Part shown: positions 12,311 to 24,068 of the stretch, piece after piece
How positions within the stretch are numbered: the first letter of the stretch is position 1
Layout of the letters: each line of letters begins with the position of its first letter
DNA from: Diatrype stigma
Lineage: Eukaryota > Ascomycota > Sordariomycetes > Xylariales > Diatrypaceae
Direction: 5' to 3'
DNA length: 64,000 nucleotides
Assembly (NCBI GenBank): GCA_022225965.2
Contig: JAKJXP020000017.1
Coordinates: 310,001-374,000, forward strand
Notes under the pieces: model-generated
Database searches by the model: none
Seen by the model: only the letters and a program-made list of their open reading frames with translations
Told to the model about the DNA's origin: nothing
Position numbers and translations under genes: made by a program

Positions 12311-12917
12311 AATCCCCATCATACTGAGCCAGTTCAGCTACATCTCCAGCTGCCCAGGTATGTAGCTGCCGTATCTTGCGCAAATCAGCCCATAATTGCT
12401 CGTTGCTATGCAATTCCCGCCCTGCGATTAGGCCAGTTTGAGATAGGCCAGGCCGTGTAGTTTGGCCACAACCACCTTATTGGCCTGCTTAAACTCATAT
12501 TGACGGTATTATTACACTATAGTACGTAGTACGCCGTCTGGGATGATGGCCCACTTCGAGGTTGATAGGTATTGCTGCATTTGCTACCTGCATGTACAAC
12601 TGCTACGTACAGAGCCAGAGCCCCGTGACAGAACCAGAGCCCCGTGAGAGGCAGCCACTGTCAGCGGCCAGCGACCGCCGACTCCAGTCCGGTGCTTAAG
12701 TACCTACCTAGGTATGTAGGTAGTACGGCGTTATATCGACGACATGCTTCAACGACTCCGGAGCATTGACCTACCGGGTGGGTAGTGCCCTGTAAAGGAT
12801 GTGCCGCAGTCGATACCTCGTAGTATTTACCCGTTCAGCAACGCGATGACAGGTAGCAATGATACTGACCCCATACCGGTGAGCAAGGCACCGGACAGAT
12901 ACCCCGATACTAACCTA

Positions 12918-13021
12918 AGTTACTTGTCCGAGTTACCTGTCCAAGTTGCTTGTCCGAGTTACCTGTCCAAGTTGCTTGTCCGAGTTACCTGTCCAAGTTA
13001 CTTGCCCAAGTTACTTGCCCA
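12918..13021. repeat. 13-bp-unit minisatellite, eight copies
   Basis: Eight consecutive 13-base units of consensus AGTTRCYTGYCCR occupy exactly 104 bases. The first six alternate between two variants (ending CCG and CCA), giving a 26-bp higher-order period. The last two are a third variant (AGTTACTTGCCCA). A degenerate ninth copy follows. The order suggests growth by duplication of dimers. Confidence 0.88.
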
Positions 13022-16000
13022 AGTGAACCCCAAGTTGGCCTTACCAAGGTGGGTTGGTCACTGACCCCCATTAATTAAATTTCCGGAAATGTCATACGAC
13101 ATGCAGTCGGGAATCCACTAGCCCGAAGGAACAAAGCGATATCTGAAGAGTATACGGCCTCTAGTGGTTTAGCGGTTATAATATTGAGTGGTTATATGGT
13201 TATATACGGCACCGTAGGTATCCGATCTTCGTGGAGATAGGGCGAGGGGAAACCGACGGTTATTGTCACTAGGTGATCTGACACCAAACCAAGAAAACCG
13301 TTGTGCTGGTTCCGATTTCACCGGCATCGCCCGGTTCACTCAAGTACCGGCATTGGGGCTGCGCAGCCAAGAACACCTCCGTCTCAACTTTGAGAGCTCT
13401 CGGGTCTACTTATCTCGATCACCCCCCACCATCTGCGATAGTTGCAAGGACCGAGCTTCTAGAAGCTTTGCAGAGAGGAGCTTGGTAGTCTTGACTCTTG
13501 CAGTCTCTCAGTACTCCCTCAGTACGAAGTATCTACAGTGGTCGTGGCCCTCCGCTACACAAAGTGTTGCAAACTCCAGGTCCACCATAAAAGTGCCATA
13601 TTTCCATACCTAGTGCGTACAAGTACTAGTTACGTAGGTTGACGATTACATACATATTCAAGTATGTAGGCATCTCACCTTGGCAGTCGCAGTAGTTTTA
13701 TTAAGAATCAGGCACGGTCCTCATTCTTGGGCATATTTGACAAGCGAGCGACGGTCATCCGGCACCGGCCATTCTTCTAATTATGATATTGCACCTATTA
13801 ATACTACCCTGAACAGCTAAGAGTTGAGGATCCTCCACCATATGTATATGTATGTCAGAACCCCATAGCACTTCGTACGTGCTAGAGTTTAGAGTCCATG
13901 TTCGATCCCTTTCTAGGTAGTTATTACAAGTCGATCAAATGTTGGCCAGGCGAGCCAGGTAATCCCTATACCCAAGTTCCCTTATCACAGGTCACCGTGC
14001 CGTAGAAGTCAAGGCTTTGTACTATGTATTGATAGAAGGCAATGAATCGAATACCTGCACATGACGCTTCAGACTCGTTCAGAGTCCTTCGTCCTGACTC
14101 AGTGTAGATAGATACCTTTTCGTGTTTAGTCTTATCGTATCCTAGCTGCCAAGCCACGTGGTTCAGAATGGACCATGTTTCAGATAGCGGATGGTTGCTG
14201 ATACAGAACGACGTAGTCAAAGTGGTTGTAAGAATGATTGATAGTCTTTAGACCCGCAAGTTGGCAACTCACCATTGCGTGTGCCAACTCTTCTTACAAC
14301 GACCGATAGGGGCTTGGATACCCATACTATCACCAATTCAACAGTCGTAGCAGCTGACTTCGCAATTACTGACAGGCAGTAGTAGCGATAGCATATAGCT
14401 GCTCGCTCAGTCGCGCTCGGCTTCCTTGCAGCAACGCCGAGAGCCAAGAAAACGCCACACCGCGCACAGATCAAACGCCTAGATGTGATCTGCGGATGTC
14501 AAGCACCGCACACGTTAGCAACGGTTAGTTGCTTTTAGCTAGTTAGCTCCTGCTACGAGACTATGTAGGTAGCTATTTTGAGGTGAGATACCTTCCACCT
14601 TCCAAGGACCAAGGCGCAAGGGCGCGCTGGGTTGGTGCTAACTAGTGAAGATCTCCGGAGATATCTTTGACGGAGTTATGTCTCAATAAGACAACAATCA
14701 GAAACCAGCGACGACATTCTAGAGAGTCGTACGATTTTCTTCCTTCGACGAGCTAATCAGCCCTATATTTTGATTATCAAATGACTTAGTCCCTGGCTAG
14801 TCTCAAGCAAGGCCTTTCAAGAGAACCCGCCGCCTACAGCCCCATGCTTAAACTGTCTACAATCTATCGATCTTTTTATACTACGTAACCTTGCCCAATT
14901 CCTATATGTTCACACATTATTACTTATATCAAGATGCTCGTTATAGGTCGAAGAAGGCTGTCAACGGCCTGCAACGCATGGCTAACCCGTCCACCCATGT
15001 TCGTGCGTGCACATTTCAAAAGATTATACCGACATGTAGATGACATATAGATATACATAGGCGCTCATTGTGGAGTTCTTGTATGATCAACAGTGAATAT
15101 GTTGTAACTACACCGATAATTGTATTCTACGTACATGTAATGCTATGAGCAAGGGTCCGATTTTACTCGGCCCTACCATTCGGCAGTGAGCTCTATTGGA
15201 TCGGTATGGCCCACCCCGTCGTTGAGGCTGATCAGTGTCCGGGAACCAATGTAGACCAGATAACTTCTGCCTGCCCGAGTTTACATGGTACGTTCTCAGG
15301 ACTTAGTCAGACGGTCAGAACATTTATACACAAGTTGAAACATGAAGATTCCCAAAGACCTAGCAAGACCCTATAACCCCTATGAAGTCGTTCATCAAAA
15401 GCACGGATACCAATGCTGTAATTCAGTTCAAGACCCGTCATCTAAAGAAAATCTACCAGGTGGATTCCGACTTAGCGCACGTATCGAAGCATTCCCAAGC
15501 ATTCCTCATTTCCAGTGCCCTGAAACATGTGTACATAGTATACACTTGACCGATTTTCGTGGTAGCGTAGGGGCATGTGAAGCTCGTCAGACACTGTCTC
15601 TACCTACTACAACACTACGGAGGGATCTAGTTTAGGTGTGAAAACTTCTACCGCGAAGGGTCCACCTGCGATGGGGCGGGTTACGACGACAACGCAACCA
15701 GAAACAAGACTTTTCGTGATCGTTACCGCCTGTCTAGTATGTATATCTGTTATGTGGCGAGCCACTCTATAGACGTAGAATGGGACGGCGGCGGTCACAT
15801 GACGTGCCGCAGCGCCAATGTTGAAAAAACCGGCTGTATGAAACCCCATATGTTACCAGGGATTCCCCCGCGAGCCGCAACACTGGTCAATGCAACTATA
15901 CCTGAGGCAGGTAGCTTGGGAACAGCCACGACCGGCTACAGGAGCGAGACAGCGAGAGGGCAAGTCTTAACGCGCTGCTTCCGGGCTTTGATTGGTGGAA

Positions 16001-19000
16001 GGCTGTCGGCTACCAACGATCTTCCATCGAAGCTGGCGTGGCTCGCCAAGCTGACCCCGCGCTAATGGCAGACGCAATTTCTTGCAAGTTGCGCGCGTTT
16101 CTATATACGGAGCTAGGTAGGTATACGGAGGAGCTAGGTGTATACCATAGCTAGCACGCAGATACGGAGCAGCTGGAGGTGAATGGTCGGTGGTGCCCCG
16201 TGGTCGCCTACGCAGATACTCCAACTGGCAACTCAATCCCGAGACTGCTTCCCTCCGGCCGGTTTCGTGAGGTCTAGAATCAAAACCCGGCATGAGAGTC
16301 GCATCAAGAAGCAAGAAGCGGTAGACAAGCAGACAGAGCGGGTGAGCCGTCGTCATTGATCTCTAGTATGTATCCATGCTGGTGTTTTAACGCGTGCGGT
16401 GGGCCTCGGCGCGTTTGTATCCCAGCCTTTCTACCTGCCTGTTGAATACATGATACATCATCCACGAAGATGGGCATAGAAAATGCACACGCAGACATGT
16501 TCTGTGGAATCTTGCAATATATCTAAAGCATTAGCCGTTCCCTCCTCCAGGCCTCCATGACTGCTATATACCTGTAGGTACCGGTGCTCAAGTGGGTAAG
16601 TAATCACTACATGGTGATATTCTCAGGTCACCCCGTGACAAGCTTACATGGTGATCTTCGACACCGCAAGGCTTGTTGACGGTCCCATTTCTCGGATAGG
16701 CCCACATTCATGAAGTAACGGTCATCAAGACCCCAGTGCTATAGGTCGTAGACTCGTAGTACCCAGGTAGGTAACTGCTATGTAGTTTTGTAACTACATA
16801 GTAGCAATTGGCACTTTGTGGTGTATTTCGGAATGGTCTCATCATTGGTCACAAACCGACAGGTTCGTACACAGGAATGGATACATACATACACAAGACA
16901 TAAGCATTTCTGAAATGGGTCAAAAGGCTTGCATGTAGAGCTCATGAATGTACATATTCGTCACGTCTGAATAGGGAAAGCAGCTCGTCGCCGCCGCGAC
17001 GCAGAGGCACAGGCACAGGCATAGGCGTTGGCAAGAAAAGAAAGGAGTGTGCTGCTTATGCTTACGCTTACAGCACGAACTGCTGTATCATGTATGTCTT
17101 TACGGCTGGCCACATCATTGCGTTGCAGGCAAAGATGCAAGGGCCCAGCTAGCTGCCCAGCTGATTCTGATCATTGTGGCTGGAATGAGCTGGAACGAGC
17201 TGTACAATACAATAACTATACAATATACAAGCTACAATTTACAAAGTTGCGATATACGATATGCGATAGAATACCAATATGTCTACCTGCCTGCATAGAG
17301 GGTAGTATTATCTGCCACTCCCAGAGCATACAAACGGGCAGCTAACATTGTTGCGAGGTTGTAAGATATGAATATGGAATGAGTTAGGATAACCCGTGCC
17401 TGGCCGCTCATCGATGAGAAGGAGAGCCTGGAGACGGCCGCATCGGCAGACCGGGTATGGTAACTACTCCGCTTCCTATGCGCCGGTTTGTTCTCTTTTC
17501 TTTTCCATCCCGTCATCCACGGTAATAGGTAATAAGACGCCCCTCGGCGGGCATGATGACTTCCCAGAACGGTCGCTCGCGGTCGAGGGGAGGGGGGCTC
17601 CTATGCTTGCGTGACAATGCCTACCTGCATACTTCGTACATGGAGGAGCTGATCACCTGTCTTCGCGGACAATGTCCAAAGTCACCAGTCAGGTTTTCAA
17701 GAACCCGATGGCGACTCGATTTCTCTAGCCGAGCGAAACAGGTTCCGATGATACAAGGACAGTCACTGGGTTTTGCTCCTCGGAGAATCTGACATATCAC
17801 TTCCAGCTACCGGGAAAACCACCACAACGGCCATGAGCACAACCCACCCTTTGTGCTGGCTGGCTGGCTGGATTGCCAGATAGGTAGCTCCGCCTACGCC
17901 TGGCTTCCTAGATGCCGCCAGAATTGGGACGATACAAGCAGTCTTTCTCCTCATTCTCGTTACTTACCGTCTTCGGCATCTTCCATTTCGAGGAATCGAT
18001 CGAACGGCATGCAACCTTTCGCAGATGGGGAGGAGATCCTACGGTCTACCTATATCCATATTTGTTAGGGTGCGTCCCGTCAACGACTTGACTTGGCTCT
18101 TGTCACCCACACGGATCTCGTTCGAGCTTCTTGCTCGCTCGTTTGCTTCGCGTGCGATTGATGATGATTATATTCCAAGGGGGGCCCCGATCGATCGCCC
18201 CGCAACCGAAAGGTTGTGTTTGAAACCAGGTGACAAAGACCAAGGTTGATTGAGGCAGGCCGCAGATCAAGGTAGCAGGTAGGCTCTGAGGTCCCGACCG
18301 TCTGGTGCCGCTACGCCTTCCATCCCCAGGAGCCAAGCAACTGCGCGGGACACAGCGGGACGCGGGTTCCGAAGGGCCACGGCTATTCGCGAGACCCGGG
18401 CATTCATGCATGTGTTTCGCATGGCCCCTTTTCTTTTTTTGGCTGCACGCGGCTCCACGAGGCGGCGCAAGCATGGAAGAATTAATGACCCGGCAGCATC
18501 AACATTTTACATTCAAGACAACTTGATAGCTTGTATATCAGAACCAGGGAGGCGAGTCCAGGATCTAGGTACCTTCAACCCCCTAACTATGTCCCCTTTA
18601 AGTGCGGAGGAAGAGGAGCAGGGCTTGTAGCAACGTCACCCGGAGAAGAAAATCAACGAAACCCCCTAGTAAGCGGGACTGCACGAGGCTGACAAACCCC
18701 AGTAGCTTCATCGCGATGCCACATGTACATAGAAACTCTGGAGAGCGAAATTGGATCCGAATACGCAACGTACATGCTAGCTGGGGGCACATGGAGCTGG
18801 AGCTGGAGCTGATGGAATCGGTCCCTCCGGCTGTGATGTTAGGCTATTCACGGCTCTCTTGTTTTGCAAGGCGTGCCCCCTCGTCCCCCGCCTCCCCGCC
18901 CACGGCACCGGGTTCGTGGAAGATATGCATGGAGATCCTCACCCTACCTACTACGTGACCTGTCAAATGTGAGCGGTGGGAGATTTCCAGCAGATCCTCC

Positions 19001-20777
19001 GTACCTATGAAGGTAGACTTCTAGACAATACATAATTCACGAATGCATCTCCATGAAGCGGCTGCAATGGGGCAAACCTACGCCCGCCCGGTAGTCCACG
19101 ACTTTCACAAAGTCCGAAAGCATTCCTGATCTGGAGGTTTCCTTCTCTTGCCCTTGTCTCCTCTCTTTCCTTTTGCTCCTTTCTTTTTCGTCTCCACAAT
19201 GACTACCGACCTGCGCCGCATAACTTCTTCTCCTTGCGGCATATGGGCGGCGGCAGCGCTTCGTCGGACTGCCGGCCGGAGGCAAGACATGTAAGAAAGT
19301 GGTGCGGCATGGCATGGCATGGCATGGAATGCGTGCAGCTCGCGTCAGCTCGTCTGGTGCCCTTCCTACAACCCCATGTACATACATATAAAATAAGAAA
19401 ATAATGCCTGTCCGCCTGCCTACGAAGCGCAAGCAGCAGCAACAACAACGGCTTGTGCGAGAAGGGGCAAAAAAAGATTAATTAGAAATGAAGAAAAGCA
19501 ATGCGTACAATACAACCCTTGAAGATCAGCCGTGTTTATTGCCACACGGCAACGCTCTCTCCAATCGACATCCCACCCTCTCCTATGTTTTGCGCTAAAA
19601 TGACGATGCATGCAGTCGGCTCACCATCTTCTGCGCAGTTACATACTTACATAGCAACGGACGTTGCTACTACTTCCTAGTTACATGCCATTCATGCCTG
19701 AGGTAGCTTACGGGTGCTAGATGTAGGATCTTACCGATCAGTATTAAGTATAGAACCAGGTATATAAGCATAAGTAGGTACCTAGGTAGGCAGGCATACA
19801 TGTAGCATTGCCCCAGAGAAGCAGGGCATGCACGAGTAATATAATATGGGGGATATAAGGTATCATGGATGTAAGTAAGTATATAGTGTCAATATGCGGC
19901 CGATGCTACCATGCAAACAGCGCCCCCTCAAGCCACACAACCGCCCAATTCCCGTTTTTGGCGGCCATATGGCAGTGTTGGAAAGCTGTACCAGGTTACG
20001 CAAACCTTGCTCTACTCTCACATGCCGGACGGCAGATGCGGTCCGCACGTACAGAAACACGCCCGCCCCCCAGTCAGCAACGCAACCGTTAGCTATTCTG
20101 CATGAGCGATGCGAGTCGGTACATGTAGACAGACTTGGCTCTGAGGTAGGGACAGTTCGGGCACACAGCGGTACCTCTCTTTGGTAGGTTTAGAGGTAGA
20201 GTAGTTAGGTCCTCATAGCCTCTGTACGACTGGGAGCTACGGTATCGTGGCGGCTGGGAAGCGGGAGTGAGGCCTATCTCTCTCACTCTCTTGGCTTTTC
20301 TTCTTTTTTTTTCTTTTTCTGCCTCTTTCTCCCCTTCTTCTTCTCTACATCCTAAGCTCACTACGCATGTAATCATGTAATGTGTCGTGGCACCTCCTGT
20401 TCGAACCAACTTTGCTGCCAGTGAACCGTGGTAGGTACCATTTCGCCGGAGATCGCACCCCCGTCCCGACACAGGATACATCGCAGATGTAAGTAATACG
20501 GTTATTCGGGCGCATCGCATGCAAGGGATGGATGGGGTCACCTGACCGTATCGTATAGCTTGGTGAGATTTCGACATGTACATGCAGTTTTCCAGATCGG
20601 GACAATACATACTACAAAAGGGGCGGGTAAACGCGGAGGGACTCGAGCTCGACCTCACCTTCACCTCGCCTTACCTCACCGCACACTGATATTGGGGTGG
20701 CCCATATTAACAATATCAGTTTTGCTTTTTGACAAATTATAGATGCCTATTCACTACGTACCTCACAGTACCGTAGT

Positions 20778-21695
20778 CTAGTATTTCACCTCATCTGGGT
20801 ATACTTCGTCTCTCTTCTTACTCTTGCGCGTCGTCCCCCGTGACTGATGTCGCTGCTTCCAACGCCGCGCATCGAGGAAGCCAACAGGGCCAAAGTCACC
20901 GTCGACTGACTTGCCAACCTCGTCGTCGCTCACTTCGACGCCCTCGGTGAAGACCAGGTCGCCCCTCTTGCCCAGGATCTCGCGACCGGCCTCCTCGAGC
21001 AAGATGCCGAAGGCCAGTAGTGCGGTCTCATCCATACTCTGCTCGTCTACGCTCCCTTCTACCTTTCTCGCCCGTCCTTTTCCCCTTACCCCTCCTTTCC
21101 CTCCACGTGGTGTTGATGCGCCGCCGTCCTCGCGCTCTCCGGTAGTAGTCTGAGTAGTAGTAGTAGTAGCAGCAGCAAGCGCAGCGTAGTAATGGCTCGC
21201 GTAGCTGTGCACCGCCTTCACCATATCGCTGTCGGGCAGGACGTCGCGCCCCTCGTTCGGCAGTGCCTCGTGGGCGTGGTAGATGTCCTTTTCCGCAAAG
21301 CGGACCGGCGCACCGATCCGCCGGAACAGCACCTCCTCCGGCGCAAGGATCGGATCGCGGCGCCGGTCCATGTGCGCGGGCTGCCGGCGGCGGCGTTGAC
21401 GCGTCGCTGTGGCGTCCGAGTCGGAGAGATCGTTGCCACTCTCATCATCTTCATCATCGATATCGTCGAGGGGCAGAGTCGATGTCACCCGACCTGAAGA
21501 TCGCGGGTTAGTTATAGATGGCGTCTGCCGTCAGGGCCAAGGAACGGAATGCGAACCTGCCACGGCATCATACACGTTCGCCTCCCTCTTTCTACGCTTG
21601 CGGCGTACTTCCGCGACAGCTTCCGGGTCAGACGTGGCGTACGGTTCTGCTGATGGTTGTGTAGAGAGTCCATCCCGGACTTTCTTGGATGCCAT
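20778..21695 (-). CDS. RRN10-like RNA polymerase I upstream activation factor subunit
   Basis: Two exons, 21695-21557 and 21493-20778, with a 63-bp intron (GTTCGC...TTCAG, branch-like CTAAC) give 284 residues. After an acidic stretch (DDIDDEDDES) the protein carries two blocks: LPDSDMVKAVHSYASHYY, and after a Ser/Thr/Gly-rich spacer, MDETALLAFGILLEEAGRE. The order and spacing of a 'PD-D-hydrophobic-VH-YA' block and a 'DET-LL-GILLEE' block match what I recall of yeast Rrn10, a small subunit of the upstream activation factor that directs Pol I to the rDNA promoter. The tail is basic (KQRHQSRGTTRKSKKRD), fitting nuclear or nucleolar location. It is longer than yeast Rrn10 because of low-complexity inserts. 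It is divergently arranged with the CSA gene. The family assignment comes from motif memory and is moderate; the gene model is good. Confidence 0.72.
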
Positions 21696-22532
21696 CGCGT
21701 AAACCGGCCTACGTAGGTAGGTAGCTCGTTTTTCTTGAGTTGGGACTGATCCGATCCTCGATTATGCCAATCGTTTATATGGGTAAATTCCAGAGGGTAT
21801 GAAGAATATGAAGAATGGGTCAAACAAATGGATGATTATTTAGTAGTTGCACGTGATGATGTGTATGTATCTACATAGAATCTTCAGCCCGTGTAGGCTT
21901 CAACTCTAGGCAGGCTCTTCCCCATTATGTGTTTTCCACCGAGCACCTGCAATTATGACGTTTCTCGTCTACCTGCGTACCTACTATGTAGATGAACATG
22001 AAGTGGAATGAGCACCGTCAATTCAGGCGCGTAGTTCAGTGCTAAATGTTACTAGCTATAGCAATTGCAGCTCAAAAAATCGAAGCTACATGCTGCAGCT
22101 TGCATTCATTGGTGGGGTTCATTTCATCTATCCCTCAGCCTCCCGTCTCTGCCTCTTCGTCCCCTCGCCACTTTTAGCTGTGTAGGTAGTGGAGGTCGGG
22201 TATGTACATAGGTACCTGGCTTTAACTACTTACAGGTATGCAGCTGCCAGGCTGCATAGCTGATAGGCCACTTCAAGGCTGCCCCACATCGGATGTGGCT
22301 TCTCCACACTTGCCCGCGACGATTGACGACGTTTGCGGGTTTCCTGCCGAGCTTCATACATACAACTCCCACTTCCTTACATGTAATTGATCCCCTAGCG
22401 CTACCTCGTTCTGCTCGTACATCTAAGGCCGAACCCCTTTTTTCTTCTGAAGCCTCTCGATATAATCGTACCTACCTACCCTTATCATATAGATTCTGCA
22501 GAACGCGCGTGATCTTCCTTTCTGATGAATGA
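21696..22532. promoter_or_regulatory. Shared upstream region of the RRN10-like and CSA genes
   Basis: About 840 bp separate two divergently transcribed genes, so both promoters should lie here. It contains TAGGTAGGTAG patches near each gene and GTACGTAC-type repeats. I cannot identify a defined binding site. The assignment rests on geometry only. Confidence 0.45.
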
Positions 22533-24068
22533 ATGAATCAGCTCCTGTTCGAGCGGTCCACGGGCAACGTTGGACCTAATGTCTTCGCCAGGCTACAGAC
22601 CACCCAACTCGTGAGCTCGTTCCGTCCCGCGCCGCACTTCCGCTTTGATGGCGGCGAGCGAGGCACTGCTATCCATGATGGCGAGGCAGGGCCGGTAGAC
22701 TCCAGCCCCGGGTCGCACATATGGTCGCACCAGGCCGGAGTGAGCGCCCTGGCCCTCGAACGCTTCGAGGGGAGAATGTAAGTGTAGAGGGGCCCTCTGG
22801 TGCTGTACGAGGTCATAGTGGCATCGTTATTGGAGACAGTGCACCCGCTTATGTACCATCATCTCAGCCTTATATCAGGCGGCTCCGACGCATCCGTCAA
22901 GGTTTGGGACCTTGAACAGTGCGGGAATCCCTCGAGACCGAAACTGCACACCTACAAACCGATTGCGCGAATCACCCGATCGGCACAGGCTCACAAGTTC
23001 GGTATCACGCACCTATCGTTCTATCCCTTCGATGCCGCCGCTTTTCTTTCAACGTCATACGATCAGACTCTCAAGGTATGGTCCACCCAGAATGTCCAAG
23101 TCTCGGGCTCTTTTTCTCTTGGATCGAAAGTATATACACATGCTATATCCCCCATCGCATCGCATGTGCTCGTAGCATGCGGCACACAACATCCAGCCAC
23201 CCGTCTAGTGGATTTGCGCTCTGGCGCAAACGTCCAGTCTTTGGCAGGCCACCATGGCGCCGTGCTAGCTACATCCTGGTCACCCCGGCATGAGCATGTC
23301 CTTGCGACTGGTAGCGTGGATGGGACGGTCAGGATATGGGATATCAGAAGGGCCGGCGGAGCTCTAGGAATGCTTGACCAGGAAGACAGCTTAGGATTAC
23401 ATTACAACGGCCTGCTCGGCCAGGACGGTAAGGCCAGGGTCCGCGCTTCGGCGAAAGCGCACGCAGGTCCTGTGAACAGCCTTACGTGGACCGATGACGG
23501 CGCATTCATCATTTCAGCGGGACATGATCGGCGTATCCGTGTGTGGGATGCCGCGACGGGCAGGAATACCCTGGCTAGTTTTGGGCCGAGCATCAAGAAT
23601 AGTCAGCTCGCCACAACAACCATGTTCACGACCCCTGTCGGCGTGACACACCCGGGCAAGGAAGTTCTCTTCTGGCCGAACGACACCGAGATCCTCCTGC
23701 TCGATCTACATGACGGCCACGTGATCACGAGGCTCCGAGGCACGGGGCCAGCCATTGCCGGTAGCAGAGCCGGCGGCGGAGCGGAGCGCACGGTCAAGAA
23801 CCGCATTACCAGTATTGTCTGGCGAGGCGCCGGCGGTGGCGGTGCTTCAAGCGGGGTGATTATGGGTGGCAGCAACATGGCCGGGGCGGTCTACAGCGCC
23901 CACCTTGACGGCCAGATCAGGGCTTGGGCACCCCACCTGCAGGGCGACGATGCGGAAGCCGAGGACGAGGCTGTTGGTCTCGAGGACACCGAGGCAAAAG
24001 CGAAGAAGCGCAAAGCTATCGATGACGTGTTCAAGAGCTTGATGGGCCAGAAGATCACTTTCACTTAA
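22533..24068 (+). CDS. Cockayne syndrome CSA/ERCC8 (Rad28) WD40 repeat protein
   Basis: Two exons, 22533-22777 and 22868-24068 (90-bp intron, donor GTAAGT, acceptor ATCTCAG), give 481 residues. The N-terminus (NQLLFERSTGNVGPN...) and the junction segment ALERFEGRILISGGSD align in order with human CSA. Later diagnostic segments include LKVWST, VACGTQHPATRLVDLRSG, GHHGAVLATSWSPRHEHVLATGSVDGTVRIWD and GHDRRIRVWD, consistent with a seven-bladed WD40 propeller. The C-terminal tail (about 430-481) is acidic then basic (KAKKRKAID). In eukaryotes CSA is the DDB1-binding substrate receptor of a CUL4 ubiquitin ligase acting in transcription-coupled nucleotide excision repair at stalled Pol II; Rad28 and Ckn1 are the yeast forms. 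A Gly/Ala-rich insert (about AGGGAERTV...GAGGGGASSG) lengthens one blade. The spliced start aligns with the family, so I prefer it to internal ATGs. Confidence 0.9.

Larger units (their letters stand above)
8005..20777. other. Long gene-free accessory stretch
   Basis: About 12.8 kb without a recognisable gene. Open frames are short, lack family signatures and do not chain through splice sites. Contents I can name are simple repeats (8475-8517, 10886-10953, 12268-12310 and the 12918-13021 minisatellite), a perfect 10-bp hairpin stem at 16778-16801, a GGCAT repeat near 19308-19327 and many TACCTA/TAGGTA-rich patches. I see no transposase, reverse transcriptase or LTR pair. Non-coding RNAs or highly diverged small genes cannot be excluded. 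Confidence 0.55.

Noticed and set aside
13155..13240. A tRNA-like word (CTAGTGGTTTAGCGGTTA) on the plus strand
   Set aside because: No B box and no cloverleaf pairing. It could at most be a very old relic.
16778..16801. A perfect 10-bp hairpin (CTATGTAGTT/AACTACATAG)
   Set aside because: It lacks a T-tract or neighbouring gene to make it a terminator, and such TACATAG palindromes are common here, so it is treated as chance from the local motif bias.
8005..20777. Search by eye for LTR pairs, reverse transcriptase or transposase frames in the gene desert
   Set aside because: I saw no long direct repeats with TG..CA ends and no RT or DDE motif. Degenerate copies cannot be excluded without alignment.
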